This document shows, piece by piece, positions 33,717-43,762 of a stretch of DNA of 64,000 bases. Positions within the stretch are counted from its first letter, which is position 1; each line of letters opens with the position of its first letter. The position numbers and the translations under genes are program-made. Under the pieces are notes generated by a model. The model was not told the DNA's origin, ran no database searches, and saw nothing but the letters and a program-made list of their open reading frames with translations. The stretch comes from Scheffersomyces stipitis CBS 6054 (Eukaryota > Ascomycota > Pichiomycetes > Serinales > Debaryomycetaceae), in NCBI RefSeq assembly GCF_000209165.1, contig NC_009042.1:2232001-2296000 (forward strand), given 5' to 3'.

Positions 33717-34325
33717 GCTATTTACTAGTGGTTCATGTTTGTTTTATAATGGAAAAGTGTTTGATTTGGTCGTTAATTTTCTAGACTAGAAGAAGACAAT
33801 TGTATATATGTTTCTCAATATAGAAAGAAGCTACAATTAATGTAATTTAGGCCGTATTGTAAACTAGCCAAAATTGTCTTACTTCACTACATCTTCTTTA
33901 CATCTCTTCCAATGCTACAAATATTTCTTGCTTGTAAAACTGTCTAAATAAATTTCCATTCTGAAAACTAAGCAAGTATCCCAACGAACTGCAATGGCAG
34001 ATCCAAAGCTCCCTTTTTCAAGTCACAAACTTTAAACTCTAACTCAAAAAAACTTCAATCTTGGCAAACACTGGAACCTTCTTTGCTATCTCTCAAAAAG
34101 AGCCACCCAACATCCAGTTGATAGCAAATCACTATTTATCATGCGCATAATCCCCCCACATTTCAATTTTCACACTTCCATTTTTCACCATTTATCCGCA
34201 GTACATCCTCGGATTTTGTCACTTCTGTTCCTAGGCCCAACACTTCAGCCAGAATCAGAACCGGAAACTCGTCCTGGATTGTGTATTTATAATTCCTCTG
34301 TGGTGTATCTTCTGATAAAACTGAT
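33717..34325. other. Gap between the RSN1-like gene and PPA2
   Basis: AT-rich spacer. TATTTATAA at about 34284-34292 is the likely TATA element of PPA2, only about 35 bp before its first ATG. No gene was seen. Confidence 0.45.
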
Positions 34326-35429
34326 ATGGTTTCTGGAGCTTTCAGCCGTACAGTCTTGTGTTCGTTAGCTGGTACTCGCTCTTCTTTGCCAGCTCTTTTG
34401 CCAGCTCTGAAATTTTTCACCTTTTTCACTATGGCATCTCACACTACTAAGGCTACGGCCAGATTGCGTATGACACAGCAACATTTGACCGGCTCCAGTT
34501 GCAAATTTACTACTTCTGCTACTAGCGCAAACCTATCCAAATCTGCTGCTAACATTAACATTAAGGATGTCTCGTCGGTCAGCCGTGGCTCCAAGTACAC
34601 TACTGAATACAAGAACTATGCTGTGGATGGTCAGAACCAGGTGATTTCATGGTTTCATGATGTTCCTTTGAATTTGGACATAGAGGCTGCAGAAGCCAAC
34701 ATTGTCGTTGAGATTCCACGCTGGTCTAATGCCAAATTTGAGATTGACACCAAACTGCCGGGCAATCCCATTGTCCAGGATGTGAAGAAGGGTGCTGTTC
34801 GCTTTGTCAAAAACCTCTTTCCTCATCACGGTTACATCCACAACTACGGAGCCCTTCCCCAGACATGGGAAGACCCCACTCACAAGGATGAAGCCCTCGA
34901 TTTGTATGGAGACAACGATCCTGTAGATGTCTGTGAAATTGGTTCTGCTATTTTAACTACTGGACTGGTCAAAAGGGTCAAGATTTTGGGCTCCATAGCG
35001 TTGATAGACGATGGAGAGCTCGATTGGAAGGTGATTGTCATCGACGTCAATGATCCGCTCGCCGAAAATGTCAATGACATTCATCACTTGTACACGAGAT
35101 GTCCGGGCTTATTGGAAACTACCAGACAATGGTTCAGAGACTACAAGTTAGCAGATGGTAAGCCTCAGAACAAGTTTGCTTACAACGGTCAGTACAGAAA
35201 CAAGAAGGAAACGTTACAACTCATTCAGGATTGTAACAAGAGCTGGTACAAGTTGATAACGGGTCAAACTAAGGGCCAGAAATTGCCTTCTATCGAAAAT
35301 GCCACACTAGTCGGAACCCCAGGCTACAACGGAGGTTACAGAACTCAGCAATTACTTGTAGGAAAAGATGAGACAGATGCTCCTATTCCTGTAGACATAC
35401 AACGAAACCACTTCATCCCAACCGATTAA
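34326..35429 (+). CDS. PPA2: Mitochondrial inorganic pyrophosphatase
   Basis: Soluble family I pyrophosphatase that hydrolyses PPi to phosphate with Mg2+, here predicted in the mitochondrial matrix and needed for mtDNA maintenance in S. cerevisiae. The frame encodes 367 aa. The catalytic domain begins near residue 90 (YTTEYKNYAVDG) and includes the signature GDNDPVDV with metal-binding aspartates D196, D198 and D201. Conserved NPIVQDVKKG, HGYIHNYGALPQTWEDP and the downstream IDVNDPLA block are present. The ~80 residue extension before it lacks acidic residues and is rich in Ser, Thr, Arg and Lys, as for a presequence, so this is Ppa2 rather than cytosolic Ipp1. A second in-frame ATG at 34431 (residue 36) also gives a good presequence and may be the real start. 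Confidence 0.93.
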   Translation: MVSGAFSRTVLCSLAGTRSSLPALLPALKFFTFFTMASHTTKATARLRMTQQHLTGSSCKFTTSATSANLSKSAANINIKDVSSVSRGSKYTTEYKNYAVDGQNQVISWFHDVPLNLDIEAAEANIVVEIPRWSNAKFEIDTKLPGNPIVQDVKKGAVRFVKNLFPHHGYIHNYGALPQTWEDPTHKDEALDLYGDNDPVDVCEIGSAILTTGLVKRVKILGSIALIDDGELDWKVIVIDVNDPLAENVNDIHHLYTRCPGLLETTRQWFRDYKLADGKPQNKFAYNGQYRNKKETLQLIQDCNKSWYKLITGQTKGQKLPSIENATLVGTPGYNGGYRTQQLLVGKDETDAPIPVDIQRNHFIPTD

Positions 35430-35507
35430 TCTGTATATACTATAAGTTGGGCGTATTTATTTTTAATACATAGATCTAGCCATAAATATAGATGAGCCTT
35501 AGTTATC

Positions 35508-38500
35508 CTAGTTGAGGAAATCCTTCAAATCACGAATTTCCTGGATAAGTTCGTTGACAAAGTTGTCGTAGTCCTTACCACCCTTCTTTATAATACGATG
35601 TTCGTCGATAGAGCTTGGAGCTACTCTCGACGTCAAGAACTTAGGATGCTTCAATAAGTTGTTGAGACAGTCCACAAACTCGTCTCTCTTCGATTCACTG
35701 CTTAACCCGGGAAGAACTTTCATATCTATCACTTCAACATCAACGCCTTCAACAGCACCAGACTCGTTCAAATATTCACCTACGTTCATAGATACAAGCA
35801 GTTGGTAGATAAGTAAGATCTGACTGGTTTCAGCTACGGTTGACGTCGAAATTCTGATAGTAGATGAATCTTTAGCCCAGCTTTCGATACAAGACTCGAT
35901 CTGCTTTCCAAACAACTGCAATGCCACACAAACCTCAGCAATAACACTAGGACCAAGTTTGTGCAAACTGGAGATGATGATAGGCAAGATACCGTTGGTC
36001 CAGATGGAATGATACTGTGCTCCAGATGCTACACTGGTTGATCCAGCTCTAATTGGACTGGAAATAGGACTCTCTACAATGACCACGAAAAGTCCCTCCG
36101 ATACCATCTTCTCAGCAATAATTTCGATCTCCATCAACTCTTGGATAAACATCAAACTCAACTGTGCAAATATGTGTTCATCATTGACTTCTATCGAATG
36201 AGAGAAAGAGTAGAGGTTGAACAAAGATTTGATAGTACCATCATCATTGACCAAAGTAGCCATCTCTTGGTGCAAATTAGGAGATGACTTCATTTTCACA
36301 AAGACTTTTAAGAGGGATAAGATGATCATCAAATCATCTATTCTTTCATTCATCTTGGTAGACTTGTGGTTCTTGTTGGTGCGCGATAAGTAGACATCGT
36401 TCTGCAACTCAATTAACAAGGTTCGGGTGCCCTTAGTGACAATTAAGCCAAAGAGATCACGGAAGACACTGAAATACTCAAGAAGAATACCAAATTCGTC
36501 CTTAATCAAGTTCAATGAACAAAATAGTATTCTGAGCAAAGGTCTATAGTAACCAGAAGATTCTGCCAATGCGACAAGGAAATTCATGCTTGGAGAAGAC
36601 AACAATTCAGATGAGTTCTTAACAATCTCAAAGACAATGACGGGGTCCTTTTTAATTTCAGAGTTCTTGTAGATGGAATACATCAAGAAGAAGGCAAGTT
36701 CAATTCTCTCGTGGTAGATTTGCTCAAACAATTCAGCCGGAATACCCTCTGTAATGTTAAGCTTCAAAAGATGGGAGGTGAACTCCAAGATTTTCGAGCC
36801 CGACAATTCACCACCGAATCTTCTACAATAAGCAGTCAATAAAGCTCCAAACGACTTTGCACTTGAAATTTGAGATTCAAGATACTGCAAGTTTACACTT
36901 GCAGAAATAATATCCTCTCTGAGAAGTGGCCAGGCTTTCTGATTTTGGAAGAGTCTGTCCATGAGAGCTAAATTGTACACAGCAGAAGTTCCGAATCTAT
37001 TTCTCTTGGTGAAGACGCTTGTAAACTGCGACAACTTGAAACCTGGGAATGCATTCTCAAACGACACTTGCAAGTTTGAATGTAAAGCAGGCTGGTAATC
37101 TTTTATGGCAAATTTGCTCTTTGCAACCTTCAAGAAAGAATCACTTGTCAACAAGTTAATGATATTCTTCTTGCAATTTTCATTTCTGGACGTGTAGAGG
37201 AACAAGGAAAGAATCTGGGCGATTTTGGAAACCAACTTTTCTGAATAGCATCTGCTGATATAGTCATCAACTGTTTGTGGTTTCTCGTCAATTGTAACTT
37301 GAATTTTTGAAATCAATTCGTCAATAAATTCAATATCATTTTCATTCTCTCTAGCAGTAGTCCATGAGTTAGATGCTAGGGAAATTGCATCAACAAGGTG
37401 GAGGCCTACAAAATTGGGATAGTAGTTGATGTCACGGATGTTCTTTTTCAAGATCTGCAACAAAGAAATTGGTTTCTGATCTTCTGCCTCGTCCCCTTTC
37501 TTTGTAAAATCTCCAAAAACGTCTCTTCCGCTTATAAAAAGCACCGACAAACCCTCCTGGTTACCTTCCATGACAGCACAAATGAAGTCATATAAGGAAA
37601 TTTTCAATTTGTAGTTATCAAACGAGTTGTCCAAGTCGACAGCTAAGGAATGTAACAACACTTGAGCGTTATCACGACCCAAATGGGATAACAACGATGG
37701 CTTTGTGTTGTCTGGCCAGATTCCATTAGTCAAAGCTGTTATCACGTCCAATACACTACTTCGCAAACTAGCATACTGCGAATAGGTGGAAACCAACTTT
37801 GGCAACCTACCAAATAAGCTCTTCTCAAATGCAGACGGAGGAAGATTTAAAACAGATCTTATTTCGACAATCAATTGCGAAAACGACAATGCTCCCCGTA
37901 TCCAACTGTCATAGTAAAATCCAGAAATATCGCTTACTTCGTATAGATTGATATTGGATGCTAGAGAATCTACCATAGACAAGATCGGAGCCACTGATCT
38001 GGAAAAATCGTCACCAGAAACAAGGAAAGAATCCAAAATACAAGTTGAAGACTCAGAAAACACATTTGTAACCTTGTCCTTCAACTCACCATGAACTCCA
38101 TATGTATAGTTCAAGACATTGGATAACACATCCAACATCGAGACACCTAGTTCAAGCTTTTGATATGGGTGGTTGAATCTACAATACGTGAAACATTCAA
38201 ATACAGACACCAAATGATTAATAAACTTCGATAAGATGAAGCTCTTAGACTTCTTCGGGTAGTCTTCATTTAGCGAGAGACAGTTTTGAACCAACGCGTC
38301 TGTAAGCTTGACCAACGATATAGTGAAATTGTAGTCCCCGTTAACCATTTCTATGGCACCAAAAATGGTAGCAGCAAATCCTTCCTTTCCGTTATGAGAT
38401 AACAATACTGATTTAGACAAGTAGGGCCATATTCTGTACGATAAGAAAGGCATCAATTTGGTAACCAAATCAAGTACGGCTTCCAATACACGTACGTTTC

Positions 38501-40436
38501 GTGAATGCAACCCTTGTTCCAATAGTCTCAAAATGACTTCAAGTATATCTGAATCGTCAGTATAAGTAGACATGAAATCAAGAACTTCTTTGACTTGCTC
38601 TATGCTACCATCTATTGTGACTTGGGTAATAGACTTGATGATAAGTACTACAACGTTGACTTTTTCATCATCAGATGTCGTGAAGAACTTGGACACATTT
38701 TGCAATATTCTTCCAAGTAGAGCCCAGCCGTTGTATTTGTACAAGAAGTTGACTAAAATCTCATCGCTGTTGGTTGCAGGGAGCATTATAGCCTTTGTTC
38801 CTTCAGTGAGCATCAAGGAGAGCTTTTTGTTATATTCGTAAGGTGGAAAAATGTCCAAATACTTGGTCAATTTGACAAGTTCAGTATTGGTATCGTCTAT
38901 CTGGTAAAGTTTGCCGAACTCTTCCTTTTTGAATAGTTGAATATATGATTTTAACTCGCTGAATTCTTCGAATGCGAAATTCCCATTGACAGAAGCAATT
39001 TGCAAATATGGAGCGAATGCTAAAGGAAACTTTGCTCTCGCTAAAATGATATGATTCACCGTAAATTCGTTGTCGAAGAATCTTTCGACGATGCTATTAG
39101 GGCAATTTTGTAAGATGCTTTGGATACAAGTTGCAATTTCGGGAGTTATGGACTCGATCAATGGCATGGCTGAGATTACGACTGTTGACAAAATTGAAGA
39201 ATGCAAGCTATCGAACTTTAGAAGTTCATTGACTTTTGTCAAATTGGAGAATACGTTCAATTCTGCTGCCCTGAGACTCAAATTGGCTATAGTAGAGTCC
39301 AATTTCTCGAGACTGAAGCTGTTCAAGAACGTTTTGGACGACTCAATAGCTGAATGTTCTTGAAGAAAATAGAACTTTCTCATGGATATGATCAACCATG
39401 AGTATAAGACTACAGAGTTGTCGTTGGACTCATTCGTGATGGCATCGTTGATACTGCAAAATATCGCCACGTCATTAATATACGAAGACGACAGTTTCTC
39501 GTTGTCTTCTACCAGATCGTACGTTTCTATCAAGTCCAAGAATAAGATCGAGACAGTAGTAGCTAGACCCTGTAACAAATTGAATGATTCTTGGTACTTT
39601 ATGTATGGACCAAAGTTGAACAAGAAGTTGGTAGACTTCATGAGATCGAACCATGCTTTGGTAGTCGTGTTGTTCTTGAGGTATGGTCCTGATACTAGTT
39701 CTGTCAAGACCTTCACTAATTGAATCGAGAAGAGTATAGTCTCTCTGTAGATCAACTCGTCCAATTCGGGCGATATTCCTGATTCGTATGATCTGGACGA
39801 CAACACTGCCAACGATTTATCCAAAGCCTCAATTACATTAACAACGTACGTGGAAGAGAGGAAGATATCCTTTCCAAAGTTCTGGATCACTTCCGAAGCA
39901 GACGGTCTGTTGATGGAGTTGACAAGTTCTATCACGAGTTTGAGTACAGTTCTGCGTTCTACTAAAATGTTACTCGTGTTGAGCAAAAGCCGCTCATTTT
40001 CTAAAAAGCGCTGTCGATCGTCGGGCAACTTGCTCTTGAGCTTCTCAGAGTTATGCAATTTTTTTTCTGGGGTTCTTTTCGCCGTCTGTGAGACGATTCG
40101 GACAATTTCTACAATGTCCAACTTGAGAATGGACTCGAGCTTCTCGGCATCATCAACGATTTTGGCGGAAATATCTGAGTAGAGCACATTTCTTAGGGAA
40201 AGCTGTTTAAGTGGCTTCTTAATTGGTTCCGAATTCGAGCTTTTGAAAACGTCCGGATTTAAAATGATGTCCTTGTTGGAAAGAAGAAACTCATCGAGAG
40301 CATCGGCGATGTAGATGTTGTTGGGAGTTTTGATGAGTGAAAGCGCATTGGGAAAAGTCCAGAATTGCGTCGGCTGAATCGGTTTCAAAGGCAATACCGA
40401 TTGCTGTACTACAAGCTGGCCCGACGTAACTGGCAT
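35508..40436 (-). CDS. NUP188: Large inner-ring nucleoporin, Nup188-like
   Basis: Predicted scaffold nucleoporin of the inner ring of the nuclear pore complex. The product is 1642 aa, close to S. cerevisiae Nup188 (1655 aa). It is almost wholly alpha-helical with no FG repeats, zinc sites or membrane spans, as expected for the Nup188/Nup192 superhelical fold. The N-terminal block with RQRFLENERLLLNTSNIL and the C-terminal helical repeats fit Nup188 better than Nup192, whose N-terminus differs. The frame is open another 52 codons upstream to 40592, but that part is Phe/His/Tyr-rich and not protein-like; the ATG at 40436 (MPVTSGQ) is preferred and lies next to the divergent ERG12 promoter. Its 3' end is only 78 bp from PPA2. 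Assignment rests on length, composition and weak resemblance. Confidence 0.7.
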   Translation of the reverse strand: MPVTSGQLVVQQSVLPLKPIQPTQFWTFPNALSLIKTPNNIYIADALDEFLLSNKDIILNPDVFKSSNSEPIKKPLKQLSLRNVLYSDISAKIVDDAEKLESILKLDIVEIVRIVSQTAKRTPEKKLHNSEKLKSKLPDDRQRFLENERLLLNTSNILVERRTVLKLVIELVNSINRPSASEVIQNFGKDIFLSSTYVVNVIEALDKSLAVLSSRSYESGISPELDELIYRETILFSIQLVKVLTELVSGPYLKNNTTTKAWFDLMKSTNFLFNFGPYIKYQESFNLLQGLATTVSILFLDLIETYDLVEDNEKLSSSYINDVAIFCSINDAITNESNDNSVVLYSWLIISMRKFYFLQEHSAIESSKTFLNSFSLEKLDSTIANLSLRAAELNVFSNLTKVNELLKFDSLHSSILSTVVISAMPLIESITPEIATCIQSILQNCPNSIVERFFDNEFTVNHIILARAKFPLAFAPYLQIASVNGNFAFEEFSELKSYIQLFKKEEFGKLYQIDDTNTELVKLTKYLDIFPPYEYNKKLSLMLTEGTKAIMLPATNSDEILVNFLYKYNGWALLGRILQNVSKFFTTSDDEKVNVVVLIIKSITQVTIDGSIEQVKEVLDFMSTYTDDSDILEVILRLLEQGLHSRNVRVLEAVLDLVTKLMPFLSYRIWPYLSKSVLLSHNGKEGFAATIFGAIEMVNGDYNFTISLVKLTDALVQNCLSLNEDYPKKSKSFILSKFINHLVSVFECFTYCRFNHPYQKLELGVSMLDVLSNVLNYTYGVHGELKDKVTNVFSESSTCILDSFLVSGDDFSRSVAPILSMVDSLASNINLYEVSDISGFYYDSWIRGALSFSQLIVEIRSVLNLPPSAFEKSLFGRLPKLVSTYSQYASLRSSVLDVITALTNGIWPDNTKPSLLSHLGRDNAQVLLHSLAVDLDNSFDNYKLKISLYDFICAVMEGNQEGLSVLFISGRDVFGDFTKKGDEAEDQKPISLLQILKKNIRDINYYPNFVGLHLVDAISLASNSWTTARENENDIEFIDELISKIQVTIDEKPQTVDDYISRCYSEKLVSKIAQILSLFLYTSRNENCKKNIINLLTSDSFLKVAKSKFAIKDYQPALHSNLQVSFENAFPGFKLSQFTSVFTKRNRFGTSAVYNLALMDRLFQNQKAWPLLREDIISASVNLQYLESQISSAKSFGALLTAYCRRFGGELSGSKILEFTSHLLKLNITEGIPAELFEQIYHERIELAFFLMYSIYKNSEIKKDPVIVFEIVKNSSELLSSPSMNFLVALAESSGYYRPLLRILFCSLNLIKDEFGILLEYFSVFRDLFGLIVTKGTRTLLIELQNDVYLSRTNKNHKSTKMNERIDDLMIILSLLKVFVKMKSSPNLHQEMATLVNDDGTIKSLFNLYSFSHSIEVNDEHIFAQLSLMFIQELMEIEIIAEKMVSEGLFVVIVESPISSPIRAGSTSVASGAQYHSIWTNGILPIIISSLHKLGPSVIAEVCVALQLFGKQIESCIESWAKDSSTIRISTSTVAETSQILLIYQLLVSMNVGEYLNESGAVEGVDVEVIDMKVLPGLSSESKRDEFVDCLNNLLKHPKFLTSRVAPSSIDEHRIIKKGGKDYDNFVNELIQEIRDLKDFLN

Positions 40437-40876
40437 GGTTGGAGAATAGGGATGAAGAACTGAGTGGAAAATTGTAGATTTCTTATGTTTATATGTTTGG
40501 TGAAAAAAAGAGTTGTTAACTGCCGGATAGGGAAGGAAATGGACAATGGACGAGGATATGAAAATGGGTGCAAATATTATACGCATATACACGAAATATA
40601 TGCTACCGTTTCTGTAGTTGTATATTTACTCTTCTAACATTGTCAACAATATCAATGTCGTACTGATAGGATAATTTATCAATAAATTTCATTACCTTCA
40701 TTATTAATTCTCTCGCTCTTTTGCCCTTCTCTCTTTCTCTACTTCTTCAAGATTAAACTATTTGCGCGCTCGTATTTTTTTCGTACGAGTCTGAATTTTT
40801 CACTCTGACCTATCTGAATACTACTTCCTTTAATTCACGTTACCTATCTTCTTTGTAATTCTCCTTGCCTTGTCAA
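40437..40876. other. Divergent promoter of NUP188-like gene and ERG12
   Basis: 440 bp between two diverging starts. It contains pyrimidine-rich tracts (40715-40750) and a TCGTA inverted repeat described separately. Confidence 0.55.
40769..40789. promoter_or_regulatory. CTCGTA...TACGAG inverted repeat upstream of ERG12
   Basis: The 6-bp arms CTCGTA (40769-40774) and TACGAG (40784-40789) are separated by nine bases, 88-108 bp upstream of the ERG12 ATG. The right side contains the palindrome TCGTACGA. The TCGTA core resembles the sterol-response half-site (TCGTATA) bound by Upc2 in Candida and Saccharomyces. That link is inference. Confidence 0.35.
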
Positions 40877-42175
40877 ATGTCTACTCCATTCTTTGTCAGT
40901 GCTCCGGGCAAAGTCATCATCTTTGGTGAACACTCAGCAGTATATGGGAAACCGGCCATCGCTGCTGCGCTCTCGCTAAGAGCATATCTTCTAGTAACAC
41001 CTTCGCAGGACCCAGACACCATCAACCTCCTGTTCCCTGACATCAACTTAACCCATTCATGGAACAAAAACGACATCCCCTGGGACAGCATTGTCAAGCA
41101 CATCAACTTGGTCGACAACTTGCCTCAGACATCTGAGGAACTCGTTCCCGAAATCGTAGATCAGCTTGGTCTGGTGTTGGCAGATTTGAACCTGTCGCTA
41201 CACTATACAGCATGCTTGTGTTTTCTCTACTTGTACACCCATCTTTGCAACCAAGAACTTGCAGGTATGTCCTTCTGCATCCGTTCAACGTTGCCGATTG
41301 GCGCAGGACTTGGCTCGTCGGCTCTGACAGCTGTGTGTTTGGCATCTGCATTGGCCATTTTGGGAAATCGGGTTACTTCAGCTTCGTTCTTGCAAACTGA
41401 CAAAATCCTTAAAAAAGAGAACAACGACTTGGACTTTATAGACAGCTGGTCCCTCATGGGAGAAAAGTGTTTCCACGGTAATCCTTCAGGAATTGACAAC
41501 GCTGTGGCTACCCATGGTGGTGCTGTGATGTTCCAGAGAATGAACAACCCAGCCCAACCCTCTGTTCGGACGTCAATGAGAAACTTCCCTGCTATAAAGT
41601 TGCTTCTTACCAACACTAAGGTTCCTCGTAGTACAGCGGATCTCGTAGGAGGTGTGGGAAAATTGAATGTAGAATACCCCAAAACGTCTAATTCCATCTT
41701 GGAAGCAATGGAACACTTGAGCAACACTGCTTACCAAATTATGGTGAGACCATTTTTTGGTGCTGAAGAAAGGAAAAAGCTCCGAGAGTTGGTCAACATC
41801 AACCACGGCCTCTTGGTAGCATTGGGAGTATCGCATCCTTCGTTGGAAAAGGTCAAAATCATTACTGACACGAGCAAGTTGGGCTCCACCAAGCTCACAG
41901 GTGCTGGAGGAGGTGGATGCGCCATCACTCTTGTAGATGAAGATGTTTCCGAGGCTGACATTGCTCAAGGAATTGCAGAGTTGGAAAAGGAAGGGTACGA
42001 ATGCTTTGAAACCTCGTTGGGTGGAAAGGGTGTAGGCTCATTGTCGTTTGAAGATGTTCCTCAAGAATTGAGATCAACTGTATTTTCTCCAGAAAAGTTC
42101 TGTGCTTATTCCGACCGCATAGAGATAGAAAAGGTTTTAAGCACCAATGCCCTTGAAGGATGGAGATACTGGTGA
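40877..42175 (+). CDS. ERG12: Mevalonate kinase
   Basis: GHMP-family kinase that phosphorylates mevalonate to mevalonate 5-phosphate with ATP, in the cytosol, for sterol and isoprenoid synthesis. The product is 432 aa (S. cerevisiae Erg12 is 443). Motif 1, SAPGKVIIFGEHSAVYG, is at residues 8-24. The ATP-binding GHMP motif IGAGLGSSA ends at residue 149. GEKCFHGNPSGIDNAVATHGG supplies the catalytic Asp region, and KLTGAGGGGCAITL is the third motif. Residue 150, right after GLGSSA, is a CTG codon (41324-41326); S. cerevisiae has Ser there, so CUG-as-Ser fits better than Leu. The open frame begins four codons earlier with TTG; the ATG at 40877 is taken as the start. It supplies the same pathway that RAM2 and MOD5, also in this window, draw on for prenyl groups. 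Confidence 0.96.
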   Translation: MSTPFFVSAPGKVIIFGEHSAVYGKPAIAAALSLRAYLLVTPSQDPDTINLLFPDINLTHSWNKNDIPWDSIVKHINLVDNLPQTSEELVPEIVDQLGLVLADLNLSLHYTACLCFLYLYTHLCNQELAGMSFCIRSTLPIGAGLGSSALTAVCLASALAILGNRVTSASFLQTDKILKKENNDLDFIDSWSLMGEKCFHGNPSGIDNAVATHGGAVMFQRMNNPAQPSVRTSMRNFPAIKLLLTNTKVPRSTADLVGGVGKLNVEYPKTSNSILEAMEHLSNTAYQIMVRPFFGAEERKKLRELVNINHGLLVALGVSHPSLEKVKIITDTSKLGSTKLTGAGGGGCAITLVDEDVSEADIAQGIAELEKEGYECFETSLGGKGVGSLSFEDVPQELRSTVFSPEKFCAYSDRIEIEKVLSTNALEGWRYW

Positions 42176-42439
42176 TCAACATACAAGAATGATTCATAAA
42201 CTAATCGTAGCATACACAGAAGATTTCTATTATATAACATAGATAACTACTACTATATAGTGCTTTGGAATCTATTCAACAAGCAAAAATTTCTACATGG
42301 CTTGCATTTAGAATATTAAAATAGAGTCCTATTATTTCTAATTATATATATAGAATCCTATCAATACTATTTACACAAGTTAGATTTCTAACTAACAGCC
42401 AATTAGATCCTAGTTTACAAGACTGCTTCTAACTATAGT

Positions 42440-43426
42440 TTAGATTCCTCTATTGAATTCCAAGGTTTGTATATCATTTCCGTCCTTGTCTTTCAAGTTG
42501 TGGAACTTGTCTTCAAGTTTGGAGACGTTCAAATGTCTTCTTTGGGGGAACACAGCCAATGCAAAAGGCAAGGCCACCAATGACGTGGCAAAGATTAAGC
42601 CGATGTTGAGCAAAGTTTCAACCGACTTTGATTTACCTTTCAAGAGTCTTGTCTGTTGAAGCTTAACCAAAATCAATGGTGGGATAACCATGATTGGTGT
42701 AGCGTTGATGACTCGGCTGGCAGCCGTTTCCCCTACGGCATAGAGAGCAGCCTTTTTGGAAGTACCAACTTCTTCTCCATCCTTGTTGAAGACAGTAATT
42801 CCCTTTTTGATTTCTTCACTTCTCATCAAAAAGACATTGACAACCCCTGCGGAAACCACAGCAGCAAAAGGCACTAAACGGCCCAATACCAACCTGGTGC
42901 TGGGCTGCAATGATTTCAATCTAGGAACGATGGCATTCAATCCCAAGGCTACAGAACACGAAGCAGTAACAGCCATAGAATAGTTGGTGGCGATCTGCTG
43001 GGTTGTCAAAGGATGTGACTTGTTAGCATTTGCAGTGTTGATAGCAACGTTTAGCGATTGATTGGCTACTTGCCAGAATAACGTTCCAGCAGTTCCCAAA
43101 TTGGGAGTTAACATCCCGGCGGTTACTACCAAGTTAGAGAGAACACATGAGCTCATTCTGAATGGCAAGAATACGGTTTCTCCTGTGTCAGGATGTAAAG
43201 TAGAGTCCAATACTCTTTTGGCTCTCCATAATTCTGGAGTCAATTTCAGAGTTACTCCATTCTTGTAATCCCAGATCGTTCTCTTAGCAGCCTCGATGTC
43301 ACTGGTTGTGTTGAGCAACATAGTAGGATCGGAAATCTCAGCACAGTGCTGGACTCTTCCCCAGTAAGAACTGAGGTCGTATCTAGAGGGAGAAAGTGGC
43401 ACATAGCCAGGAACAGTCGATGCCAT
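42440..43426 (-). CDS. FSF1: Sideroflexin, mitochondrial carrier (Fsf1-like)
   Basis: Predicted mitochondrial inner-membrane sideroflexin; animal SFXN1 transports serine into mitochondria. The product is 328 aa, matching S. cerevisiae Fsf1 (327 aa). It opens with the family segment SRYDLSSYWGRVQHCAEISDP and carries the conserved LHPDTGETVFLPFRMS, followed by about four to five membrane helices. These include the NQSLNVAINTANAN block typical of sideroflexins. The ATG is at 43424-43426 on the minus strand. It shares a 336-bp divergent promoter with PPT2 and converges on ERG12 with a 264-bp gap. The transported substrate in this yeast is inferred from animal members. Confidence 0.93.
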   Translation of the reverse strand: MASTVPGYVPLSPSRYDLSSYWGRVQHCAEISDPTMLLNTTSDIEAAKRTIWDYKNGVTLKLTPELWRAKRVLDSTLHPDTGETVFLPFRMSSCVLSNLVVTAGMLTPNLGTAGTLFWQVANQSLNVAINTANANKSHPLTTQQIATNYSMAVTASCSVALGLNAIVPRLKSLQPSTRLVLGRLVPFAAVVSAGVVNVFLMRSEEIKKGITVFNKDGEEVGTSKKAALYAVGETAASRVINATPIMVIPPLILVKLQQTRLLKGKSKSVETLLNIGLIFATSLVALPFALAVFPQRRHLNVSKLEDKFHNLKDKDGNDIQTLEFNRGI

Positions 43427-43762
43427 CGCAAGATGTATATGAAGAGAAGTAAAGTTAAGTCAACTTAAGTAACAGAAAAAATACGATGATGAATGGTCTG
43501 GACGTCCCCACTATCGCCTGCTTTCTTACCCGTTTGTGTAGGTACTTGCTTGAGTTACGAAAAAAGAATATATCTCCATTTTCACATTTTGCAATTTATG
43601 ACTCAAGGCGTCTCGATATTTTTGACATTCTACGGGTGCGCATTTTTGAGTCGATTTAAGCTTTCAGAATGTATCTGTTGCATGAATCTGCAATTCAAAA
43701 TTTACTTAATTAGCCGCCGCGTTTAGTAGGCACAATTACAATAAGTATTTGTATCAATTAGC
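43427..43762. other. Divergent promoter of FSF1 and PPT2
   Basis: Short divergent spacer between two genes for mitochondrial proteins. It contains T-rich stretches and GCCGCCGCG near 43712. No further gene was seen. Confidence 0.5.
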
